Below, piece by piece: positions 44,621-51,749 of a stretch of 64,000 nucleotides of DNA. Made by a program: the position numbers and the translations under genes. The DNA is from Spirosoma fluviale. GTDB taxonomy: Bacteria > Bacteroidota > Bacteroidia > Cytophagales > Spirosomataceae. A model generated the notes under the pieces. The model was not told the DNA's origin and ran no database searches. It saw only the letters and a list, made by a program, of their open reading frames with translations. Every line of letters starts with the position of its first letter. The stretch's first letter is position 1. The stretch spans positions 1-64,000 of the forward strand of contig CAMDJW010000013.1 of assembly GCA_945901025.1 (NCBI GenBank). Reading direction: 5' to 3'.

Positions 44621-44992
44621 ATGAAAAAAGAACAAATAATTTTCTGGACATCGACGATCATTATTGCTTTATTAGAAGGCTTAATGCCAGCATTAACTTC
44701 ACAAACAGAATTAGCTAAAGAAGGAATTAGACATTTAGGGTATCCTGAGTATTTTGGAAATGCATTAGTTGTTTTCAAAGTAATTGGGGTTTTAGCCATC
44801 GTTATACCTAAAGTCCCTACCAGAATTAAGGAATGGGCTTATGCAGGTTTTGCCTTCGACTTTTTATTTGCAGCGATTAGTCATGGGGCCGTTGACGGCA
44901 TCAACGGACAAACATTTTTTCCACTCGTTGTGTTGGGGATATTAGCTGTTTCATATATTTATCACCATAAATTAAGTTCAGTTAAATTATAA
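44621..44992 (+). CDS. DoxX-like membrane protein
   Basis: 123 residues, four hydrophobic segments. HLGYPEYFGNALVVFKVIGVLAIV and the FAFDFLFAAISHG segment match the DoxX/DoxD superfamily. Some relatives are subunits of thiosulfate:quinone oxidoreductase, others are of unknown function. It is 23 bases after the transporter pair and probably ends that operon. The 267 bases after it hold no recognisable gene or hairpin. Confidence 0.82.
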   Translation: MKKEQIIFWTSTIIIALLEGLMPALTSQTELAKEGIRHLGYPEYFGNALVVFKVIGVLAIVIPKVPTRIKEWAYAGFAFDFLFAAISHGAVDGINGQTFFPLVVLGILAVSYIYHHKLSSVKL

Positions 44993-45259
44993 GTGGCTTT
45001 GATTCTCTGGTATTATACCCCTTAAATGTCAAAAACTAATTCATTCATAAAACGGAGTCATTGACCGCTGGATTAGTGCAATTAAAATCTAGTCCATTGG
45101 CTCAAGTTACAAGTAGACCAAGGATTTATTACACAAATAATTCAACAAAAAATTAATATAAGCATGTATCATTTTTTAAATTTTCTATGTAGATTTTCAT
45201 CATCAAGTTCAAGGAAAAAGCAGGCAAGCCCCAGCAAATAAGCGACAAAAAATAAAAAA

Positions 45260-46117
45260 ATGAGTCTATTCGATCAAGAAGAATTAAATTATTTAGAAGA
45301 AAACAACTCTCCATTGGATGATTTTTTGGGTCTTACGCCTGTAGAAATGCATTATTTATTGTACGATACCTTTGGCCAAGAATCACCTGTCCAATTTCTT
45401 GATCACATTACCGATGAGACCCTTGACCAAATACCCATTTTTCGGATTGCTGAAGAATATTTGAAAATAATTCAACGGGATAAACAAATTAAATTGACAC
45501 CACTCGGAGCATTACCCAAAAAAGTTGTGGTGGAGGTTTATAACAAAAAAATCTTCCCTGAGGAAATAATCGAAATCGGAATTAAAAAACTGTGGAAAGA
45601 AGAAGATTCCAATATTATACAAAATGCGAGATTGACAGCGGAAATCGCAGGGCTTGTTAAAAAAACGCATGGCAAACTTGCCCTGACAAAAATGGCCTTA
45701 AAATTATTGGAGACAAGTAATCGCCAACAAGTTTTCAAAAAGTTTTTTCAAGCGTTCACAGATAAGTTTTTGTGGAGTTTTAACGATTTTTATCCAGAGC
45801 ATCCAATCGGGCAAACCGGTTGGGCCTTCTCACTCATTTTGCTAGATAAGTTTGGCGACCAAGCCAGAACCGTTGGCTTTTATTCCGAAAAATACCTAAG
45901 GGCATTTCCCAGTTTTTTGATGTATTTCCAGCCCGAATACGGCACTCCTGAAAGACAGTTTTCTCGATGTTATGGAATTCGATCCTTCAACAGATTTTTT
46001 CTTTGGTTCGGTTTTGTGACCATTAAAACACAAGAAAAATTCATCGATTATGAATTAGATGAGTTTGAACGAACCGACTTAGCCAAAAGTATTTTTAATA
46101 TTACTAAGCCATCATAA
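45260..46117 (+). CDS. Conserved hypothetical protein
   Basis: 285 residues, soluble and mostly helical, no signal peptide, no membrane segments and only one cysteine. Not recognised with confidence. It begins with an acidic region, then LTPVEMHYLLYDTFGQESPVQ and an IPIFRIAEEYLKIIQ segment; IKLTPLGALPKKVV and KLALTKMALKLL look like two repeated L-T-x-x-x-L winged-helix-like units. The codon use fits its neighbours. Its place inside the sulfur island may be incidental; it ends convergently, 48 bases from the tsdA stop. Confidence 0.75.
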   Translation: MSLFDQEELNYLEENNSPLDDFLGLTPVEMHYLLYDTFGQESPVQFLDHITDETLDQIPIFRIAEEYLKIIQRDKQIKLTPLGALPKKVVVEVYNKKIFPEEIIEIGIKKLWKEEDSNIIQNARLTAEIAGLVKKTHGKLALTKMALKLLETSNRQQVFKKFFQAFTDKFLWSFNDFYPEHPIGQTGWAFSLILLDKFGDQARTVGFYSEKYLRAFPSFLMYFQPEYGTPERQFSRCYGIRSFNRFFLWFGFVTIKTQEKFIDYELDEFERTDLAKSIFNITKPS

Positions 46118-46165
46118 CTTCGAAAAAGACCTTAACACGAATCAGTCTATTTCCCACTCCATAAG

Positions 46166-47194
46166 CTAATTTTTGGAGTACCAATCTTTAATCGGCTTAT
46201 AGGGTCCAAATTTATGTTGTTCCTCCGAGAAAGGATCCACATAGGGCCCAAATGGATGATCAAAAGGTTTTTTGGCAATTTTAGGCCAATCCATAGACAA
46301 ATCTTTGCTAGGCCTAGGCATTGAATTAACATAAGCAGCCACATCCCAAGCTTCCTCATCCGTTAATACAGGCTTTTCGTAGGTCGTACCTTGAGGCATA
46401 TTGTATTTCACGTAACCCGCAAAATTCGAAATTCGAAACAAACCAGCCCCATGATTATAGCTATTTTTACCCCATAAAGGTGGGTAAGTATAGGATTTGC
46501 CATTTTCGGCCAATAAGCCTCCCCCATCTGCTTGATGACAAGATTGACATTTAGCCACATAAACCTCCAAACCCTTCGAGGGATCGCAGGCCCTTTTCAT
46601 TCCTTTCAATTTAAATATACCTGAGCCCCTAGGAATCTTATCTTTCTCAACGTCATTTCCAAGCCATTTAATGTAAGCCAAAATAGCGCGCATCTCTCTG
46701 CCCGTAGAATCTAAAGCATTCCCATTTAAACTCCGTTGGAAGCAATCATTGACGCGTTTAATTTGATTTTCCTTGGTACCTGAACGGGCTCTGAATTTCG
46801 GATAGGTCGATTGAACTGCAAAATAATTATTTCCCCAAGGTTGGGTTCCCGCATTCAAATGACAATTCTGGCAATTCATCCCATTGGACATTTGTAATAC
46901 TGAACCTTTAGGACCTAAATATTCGGAAGTATGCGCAATTAATTCTCGGCCATATTTCACTAAATCTCTCTCGCTTGAATCCAAATACATCAAACGCCAA
47001 TCGGAAGGTGCCGTCCAAACATGATTAAAATTTGTATCAGGGGCTACAAAAACTTGAATGGAATCGGTTGATTGTTCTGTTTCAATGGACCGCTGATCAA
47101 AAACCAACAGGCCTAAAATGGCAAATAACAACAACAGGGATCCATATAAAAATGTGGATAATCGTTGGAACCGTTTTTGATTAGGAAAACTCAC
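46166..47194 (-). CDS. tsdA: TsdA-like diheme thiosulfate dehydrogenase, membrane anchored
   Basis: 342 residues: N-terminal transmembrane anchor (about 14-32) and two cytochrome c domains. Heme sites are CQNCH (Cys108, Cys111, His112) and CQSCH (Cys216, Cys219, His220). The segment YPKFRARSGTKENQIKRVND followed by Cys151 (CFQRSLNG) matches TsdA, where this Cys is the unusual axial ligand of the catalytic heme. PPLWGKNSYNHGAGL and YNMPQG also fit. TsdA oxidises thiosulfate to tetrathionate, or the reverse. Divergent from sqr, with a shared Crp-like operator between them. Confidence 0.85.
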   Translation of the reverse strand: MSFPNQKRFQRLSTFLYGSLLLLFAILGLLVFDQRSIETEQSTDSIQVFVAPDTNFNHVWTAPSDWRLMYLDSSERDLVKYGRELIAHTSEYLGPKGSVLQMSNGMNCQNCHLNAGTQPWGNNYFAVQSTYPKFRARSGTKENQIKRVNDCFQRSLNGNALDSTGREMRAILAYIKWLGNDVEKDKIPRGSGIFKLKGMKRACDPSKGLEVYVAKCQSCHQADGGGLLAENGKSYTYPPLWGKNSYNHGAGLFRISNFAGYVKYNMPQGTTYEKPVLTDEEAWDVAAYVNSMPRPSKDLSMDWPKIAKKPFDHPFGPYVDPFSEEQHKFGPYKPIKDWYSKN

Positions 47195-47219
47195 AGCTAA
47201 TTAATTTAAAATTCAAGCC

Positions 47220-47292
47220 CAAAAGTATCAAAAAAATAAATGAGAAAGGTGATAATTATCACGTAATGCATCACTTGCTTAAGCTAATATTA
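47220..47292. promoter_or_regulatory. Divergent tsdA/sqr control region with Crp-like palindrome
   Basis: Perfect palindrome GTGATAATTATCAC at 47249-47262. On the minus strand TACTTTTG (47227-47220) matches TAnnTTTG and starts 28.5 bases from the palindrome centre. On the plus strand TAATATTA (47285-47292), a weaker box, starts 29.5 bases from it. One dimer could activate both genes. Confidence 0.7.
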
Positions 47293-47313
47293 CAACACAA
47301 AAAATAGGCACAC

Positions 47314-48504
47314 ATGAAAACTCATCACACCATTGTAATCGTAGGCGGAGGTAATGCCGGGATTTCCGTGGCATCCCAACTCCTTCGAAAGGATGCTAAT
47401 TTAGACATTGCTATCATAGACGGAACAAAAAAACATTATTATCAGCCTGCATGGACACTAGTGGGGGGCGGTGAATTTGACATCAAAGATACCGAGCGAG
47501 ATGAGGCCACGGTTATTCCTGAAAAGGCGACATGGATCCAACAAATGGTGAGCATTTTCAAACCAGAAGAAAATAAAATTACCTTATCAGATGGAACTGA
47601 CATATCGTATGAGTATTTAATTGTCGCTCCAGGAATACAATTAAATTGGTCAGAAATTAAAGGATTAAAAGAGAACCTTGGAAAGAATGGAGTTTGCTCC
47701 AATTATAGTTTTGAATCCGCTCCTTATACTTGGGAATGTCTACAAAATACAAAAGGCTCAAATGCCATTTTCACCAATCCACATACCCCGGTCAAATGTG
47801 GGGGTGCCCCACAAAAAATCTTGTATTTGGCAGCCGATTATTTCAGAATACATCAAATAAAAACGCAAGTACAGTTTTGGAGTGGGGGAACACGTGTCTT
47901 TGGAGTGGAAAAATATGAAAAAACATTAAAAAAGGTCATCGCGCGCTATGGAATTCAAACTCATTTTTTTGTTAAACTAATGGAGATCGATGGGCCTAAT
48001 AAAAAAGCGAAATTTATTGGTTTTGGTGAAGCCAACAAGGATCAAGAATATTGGGTTAGCTATGACATGATTCATGTTACCCCACCCCAATCCGCACCCG
48101 ATTTCATTCGCAATAGCCCCTTAGCCAATACGGCTGGTTGGATCGATGTGGAAAAACACACCCTACAACATAATAAGTACAAAAACATTTATGCCTGTGG
48201 GGATGCGGCTAATTTACCCGTTTCTAGAACGGGTGCAGCCATCCGAAAGCAGGCACCGGTATTAGTCGAAAATTTGTTGGCCGCCATGCATGGAAAAGCC
48301 AGTGAAGCATTTTACAATGGCTATTCATCCTGCCCTATTATTACGGGTTACAATAAATTAGTCTTAGCTGAGTTTGACTATAATAATATTCCTACAGAGA
48401 CTTTTCCTATCGACCAATCGCAGGAAAGGTGGTCGATGTACCAATTAAAGAAATATGTGCTTCCTTATTTGTACTGGAATCACATCTTACCTGGAAGATT
48501 ATAA
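47314..48504 (+). CDS. sqr: Sulfide:quinone oxidoreductase, type II
   Basis: Peripheral membrane FAD enzyme that oxidises sulfide and passes electrons to quinone, giving a persulfide. FAD motif IVIVGGGNAGIS at residues 7-18. The two redox cysteines of the type II (mitochondrial-like) group are present: Cys162 in PVKCGGAPQK and Cys340 in YSSCPIITGYNKLVLAEFDY. Second dinucleotide motif IYACGDAANLP. 396 residues. Its product would feed the dioxygenase-rhodanese fusion encoded 5 kb upstream. Confidence 0.95.
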   Translation: MKTHHTIVIVGGGNAGISVASQLLRKDANLDIAIIDGTKKHYYQPAWTLVGGGEFDIKDTERDEATVIPEKATWIQQMVSIFKPEENKITLSDGTDISYEYLIVAPGIQLNWSEIKGLKENLGKNGVCSNYSFESAPYTWECLQNTKGSNAIFTNPHTPVKCGGAPQKILYLAADYFRIHQIKTQVQFWSGGTRVFGVEKYEKTLKKVIARYGIQTHFFVKLMEIDGPNKKAKFIGFGEANKDQEYWVSYDMIHVTPPQSAPDFIRNSPLANTAGWIDVEKHTLQHNKYKNIYACGDAANLPVSRTGAAIRKQAPVLVENLLAAMHGKASEAFYNGYSSCPIITGYNKLVLAEFDYNNIPTETFPIDQSQERWSMYQLKKYVLPYLYWNHILPGRL

Positions 48505-48527
48505 AAAAAGCCGCTTAAAGAAGCGGC
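48503..48527 (-). terminator. Terminator between sqr and the dsrE-like gene
   Basis: GCCGCTT-AAAG-AAGCGGC hairpin (48510-48527). On the minus strand it is followed by seven T (48509-48503), so it terminates the dsrE-like transcript; on the plus strand it lies just after sqr with a weak T-tract. Confidence 0.75.
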
Positions 48528-48538
48528 CTTAATGGTAT

Positions 48539-48946
48539 TTAATATTTCAAATAGGCCCAGCCGTCTTCCTGTTTTAGGACGACTTCTGAAACGCCAGAGG
48601 GTACAAATCCCGATTGAGGCAAAATAGTTGCCTTATCAATCTTACGCTCTCTTATGGTATTTTCACAAGCCACAAACTTAACTCCCATGGCTGCTAATTC
48701 AGCAATTTTAGCTTGTTGGGTTGTCTTGGAAGCAATGAGTAAACCAATACCAGAACCATGAGCAACCACTTCAATTTGGGTATTATTGCCTAAAGCGACT
48801 TGCATATTAGCAATATTTCGCATGACACCATGCCAAACAGTTGTGTCCGCGGTATTGATTTGTAGTACTACTTTATGTGTTTTTTGGGCATAGGCCGAAA
48901 CAGAAATAAATAGGCCAATGATTGAAGTTAAAATTAATTTTTTCAT
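48539..48946 (-). CDS. Exported DsrE-family protein
   Basis: 135 residues with a signal peptide (1-21, ending AYAQ). The DsrE/F-like alpha/beta domain contains QIEVVAHGSGIGLL and one conserved Cys94 in KFVACENTI. DsrE-like proteins carry sulfur on a cysteine; the exported versions in Bacteroidota are not well understood. Convergent with sqr and divergent from the methyltransferase gene 35 bases away. No Crp-like site is visible before it. Confidence 0.85.
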   Translation of the reverse strand: MKKLILTSIIGLFISVSAYAQKTHKVVLQINTADTTVWHGVMRNIANMQVALGNNTQIEVVAHGSGIGLLIASKTTQQAKIAELAAMGVKFVACENTIRERKIDKATILPQSGFVPSGVSEVVLKQEDGWAYLKY

Positions 48947-48981
48947 CGTATGATTTTTTTTAAAACTAGCATTTTAAAATT

Positions 48982-49587
48982 ATGAAAGCAAATTGGAATG
49001 AACGATTCAACACAGAAGATTTTCAATATGGGACCTCTCCAAATGATTTCTTTAAATCACAAATAGACGCCTTAAAATTAGGAAGAATCCTAATTCCTGC
49101 AGCTGGCGAAGGTCGCGATGCAGTATATGCCGCAAAATTAGGTTGGGATACCTATGCATTCGATCAAAGTGAAAGAGGCCAAGCAAAAGCATTGAAATTA
49201 GCCAATCAGCATCGAGTGAGTATTCATTATAATTGCACAGATGCACTCCAGGTTAGGTTCCCCATCAAGTCATTTGACGCAATTATGCTGACCTATTTTC
49301 ATTTAGATCCAGAATCGAGATCACAATTCCATGCCAAATGTATTCAATGGCTAAAACCAGGAGGAATCATCATACTAGAAGGATTTAATAAATGTCAACT
49401 CCCTTTACAATCCGGTGGCCCCAAAAATATTGATTGGCTATATGACAAAAAAACACTTGAGACTGATTTTAATGAATTAGATATAATACTATTAGAAGAA
49501 AAACTACGAGAACTAAATGAAGGGCCATTACATCAAGGCATGGCTGAAGTAATCCAAATGGTCGCCCAAAAACAGCTATTAATTTAG
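48982..49587 (+). CDS. Class I SAM-dependent methyltransferase (TPMT/TehB-like)
   Basis: 201-residue cytoplasmic methyltransferase. The N-terminus WNERFNTEDFQYGTSPNDFF and motif I (ILIPAAGEGRDAVYAAKLGW) are typical of the thiopurine/tellurite methyltransferase-like group, followed by AFDQSERG, DAIMLTYFHL and LKPGGIIILEGF. In this island it might methylate sulfide or thiols as detoxification, but that is only inferred from position. Confidence 0.82.
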   Translation: MKANWNERFNTEDFQYGTSPNDFFKSQIDALKLGRILIPAAGEGRDAVYAAKLGWDTYAFDQSERGQAKALKLANQHRVSIHYNCTDALQVRFPIKSFDAIMLTYFHLDPESRSQFHAKCIQWLKPGGIIILEGFNKCQLPLQSGGPKNIDWLYDKKTLETDFNELDIILLEEKLRELNEGPLHQGMAEVIQMVAQKQLLI

Positions 49588-49607
49588 TATTCATATTATC
49601 AATCTTT

Positions 49608-49651
49608 GGGACAAAAGTCACGAATTCCTATTTTGAGACTCGGTAGATTTG
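49608..49651 (+). promoter_or_regulatory. Crp-like operator and promoter of the rhodanese-thioredoxin genes
   Basis: GGGACAAAAGTCAC (49608-49621) matches 12 of 14 bases of the site before tauE. The box TAGATTTG (49644-49651) begins exactly 29.5 bases after the operator centre, the same distance as at tauE. No TTTG element at -33. Confidence 0.65.
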
Positions 49652-49669
49652 TGTCTAAATAAAACAAAG

Positions 49670-49972
49670 ATGATCGAATTAATAAAAAGTTTATTGGGCT
49701 TAGGTGAAAAAGTAAATGTAAAAGAACTTATGGCCAATGGTGCTATCGTTCTTGATGTTCGATCTCCTGCAGAATTTAAAGATGGACATATCAAAGGGGC
49801 ACTTAATTTTCCACTGCAAAATTTAACCTCACAAATGAACAAATTAAATAAAGAACAAGTTATTGTAACTTGCTGCCGTTCTGGAAGCCGCAGTGGAATG
49901 GCAAAACGCATGTTAAAGTCCAATGGATTTCTACACGTGCATAACGGAGGTCCTTGGACTAATTTAAGATAA
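49670..49972 (+). CDS. Rhodanese-like sulfurtransferase
   Basis: About 100 residues from the ATG at 49670; the longer frame from 49649 is rejected because the promoter box lies at 49644-49651. Active loop CCRSGSRSG with Cys69 as the persulfide carrier, LDVRSPAEF and HIKGALNFPL upstream. Cytoplasmic. First gene of a three-gene unit with a thioredoxin and a rhodanese-thioredoxin lipoprotein. Confidence 0.92.
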   Translation: MIELIKSLLGLGEKVNVKELMANGAIVLDVRSPAEFKDGHIKGALNFPLQNLTSQMNKLNKEQVIVTCCRSGSRSGMAKRMLKSNGFLHVHNGGPWTNLR

Positions 49973-49995
49973 CACGAAGACAAAAAACGAATATC

Positions 49996-50292
49996 ATGAG
50001 CAAATTCAGCGAACTTTTAAAAACACCAGAACCTGTTTTAGTTGATTTTTCAGCGGAATGGTGTGGCCCTTGCAAACAATTGAAGCCTATTTTAGAGCAA
50101 TTAAAATCTAAAATTGGCGATTCAGCTAAAATCATCAAGATTGACGTGGATAAAAACAAATCATTATCGGATCAATTTCAAATCAGATCTGTGCCGACCT
50201 TGATTTTATTTAAAGATGGGAAATCGGTTTGGCGCCAATCAGGGGTTGTTCCAGCCAATACGTTAGAAGGAATTATCAAGCAATATGTGTAA
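49996..50292 (+). CDS. Thioredoxin
   Basis: 98-residue cytoplasmic thioredoxin with the WCGPCK active site (Cys23, Cys26), IDVDKNKSLSDQF and the cis-Pro segment SVPTLILFKDG. It sits 23 bases after the rhodanese and probably reduces persulfides or thiol disulfides formed during sulfur oxidation. Confidence 0.94.
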   Translation: MSKFSELLKTPEPVLVDFSAEWCGPCKQLKPILEQLKSKIGDSAKIIKIDVDKNKSLSDQFQIRSVPTLILFKDGKSVWRQSGVVPANTLEGIIKQYV

Positions 50293-50325
50293 ACATTAAA
50301 ACCTAAATTAGAAATAATTGTAATC

Positions 50326-51030
50326 ATGAAAAAAATAATATTATTAACGTCATTCGCATTTCTCATATTCTCTTGTAGTACAAAACAAGGCCTACAAAAC
50401 CTTGATGCAACTGCCTTTCAAAAAGAAATAAATTCAGCGTCTAAGAAACAAATTTTGGATGTAAGGTCGGCAGACGAGTTTCAAAATGGACATATTGAAG
50501 GAGCGGTCAATGCAGATATTAATTCACCAAATTTCCAACAAATAGCCACCACCTTAGAAAAAACAGAAACCGTATTCGTTTATTGTCTTTCTGGGGCAAG
50601 GTCGGCTTCCGCTGCTGGCCAATTAAAAGAAATGGGCTTTTCAAAGATCGTTAATTTAACGGGGGGAATACTCGCTTGGCAATCAGCTAATTTACCCGTT
50701 GCCACAAGCCAAACGTCCAATGCATCTAATGGGCTAACAGAAACTAGTTTCGCTGCCAAAATAAAAGGAAAGCCGATGGTCATTATTGACTACAATGCTA
50801 CTTGGTGCGGCCCTTGCAAACAACTAAGTCCTATTTTAAAGGCATGGGTAAAAGCCCAAAAGGGGGCTGTTGAGCTCATCGAAATCGACGTAGATGATAA
50901 CCAAGAACTCGCAAAATCCAAAAAAATCGAAGCGATACCCTACCTTGAAATGTATAAAAATGGAGAAAAAACCTGGTCAAGTGTGGGCTTGATTGGTCAA
51001 GAGGAATTAGATAAATCCCTAGGTAAATAG
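50326..51030 (+). CDS. Rhodanese-thioredoxin fusion lipoprotein
   Basis: 234 residues: lipoprotein signal with lipobox LIFSC (Cys17), rhodanese domain (about 25-125, active loop YCLSGARSAS), an Asn/Ser-rich linker, and a thioredoxin domain (about 140-232) with WCGPCK and IEAIPYLEMYKNG. Anchored in a periplasm-facing membrane, it joins a sulfane-sulfur carrier with a dithiol reductase on one chain and so may release sulfide or pass persulfide sulfur. Its final codons and stop are the first copy of a repeated GGTAAATAGGGATTA motif. Confidence 0.92.
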   Translation: MKKIILLTSFAFLIFSCSTKQGLQNLDATAFQKEINSASKKQILDVRSADEFQNGHIEGAVNADINSPNFQQIATTLEKTETVFVYCLSGARSASAAGQLKEMGFSKIVNLTGGILAWQSANLPVATSQTSNASNGLTETSFAAKIKGKPMVIIDYNATWCGPCKQLSPILKAWVKAQKGAVELIEIDVDDNQELAKSKKIEAIPYLEMYKNGEKTWSSVGLIGQEELDKSLGK

Positions 51031-51171
51031 GGATTAGGTAATAGGGATTAGGTAATAGGTAAAAAGTATTAGGTAATAGGGATTAGGTAATAGGGATTAG
51101 GTAAAAGGTAAGAAAAAGAAGTATTAGGTTTAAATTTTCAGTTTTATATTACCTAATACCTATTCTTTAAT
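51020..51171. repeat. TAGGTAATAGGGAT direct repeats with inverted copy
   Basis: About six degenerate copies of TAGGTAATAGGGAT/TAGGTAAAAGT between 51020 and 51112, then the reverse complement TATTACCTAATACCTATT at 51147-51164. The direct and inverted copies can pair into a large A/T-rich stem between two convergent genes. Same family as 43474-43516. Confidence 0.7.
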
Positions 51172-51663
51172 TTTTTTATCTTTTTTGACTGGCTCAAATC
51201 CAATCGAAACCGAATTGACACAATAACGTAAACCGGTTTCCGTAGGACCATCATCAAAAACGTGACCTAAATGTCCCCCACATTTTCCACAAGTAATCTC
51301 AACACGTCGCATGCCCAACGTATTGTCCACCGTTTCCTTAATCACACCGGCTTTTAATTCTTTGTCGAAGGAAGGCCAACCGCAATGCGAGTCGAACTTA
51401 GAATTTGAACTAAAAAGTGGAGCACCACAACCTTTGCATGTGTACACCCCTTTTTCATTATGCATTAAAAACGCACCTGTATATGGTCGTTCAGTACCTT
51501 TTTGACGTAAAATATAATACTCTTCTTCACTTAATTTAGCTTTCCACTCAGCTTCTGTTTTAGGCAAATTTTCCATTTTATTCGTTTCCATTTTTTTTTG
51601 TCCGCAAGCCTGAAAGCTTATGAATGCAAGCACCAATAACATATTTGACAAAATAGTTTTCAT
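51160..51663 (-). CDS. msrB: Peptide methionine (R)-S-oxide reductase, lipoprotein form
   Basis: Repairs oxidised methionine in exported proteins. From the ATG at 51663 there is a lipobox FISFQAC (Cys20) and a 167-residue protein; the 29-residue longer frame would bury it. MsrB features: zinc pairs CKGCG and CGKCG, the HCGWPSF motif, GHVFDDGP and catalytic Cys in RYCVNSVS. Reductase partner could be the thioredoxin-like lipoprotein next door. Convergent with the sulfur genes. Confidence 0.93.
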   Translation of the reverse strand: MKTILSNMLLVLAFISFQACGQKKMETNKMENLPKTEAEWKAKLSEEEYYILRQKGTERPYTGAFLMHNEKGVYTCKGCGAPLFSSNSKFDSHCGWPSFDKELKAGVIKETVDNTLGMRRVEITCGKCGGHLGHVFDDGPTETGLRYCVNSVSIGFEPVKKDKKIKE

Positions 51664-51749
51664 CTTTATTTTTGTTTGAGTCTTAAACGCAAATATAGCC
51701 CAAATTGTTTCTATAATGAATGTCTTTTTATGGGAATCATACCTACCCA

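Noticed and set aside
44993..45259. Gap of 267 bases after the DoxX gene
   Set aside because: Searched for a small gene, hairpin and Crp-like site; only short frames with stops were found.
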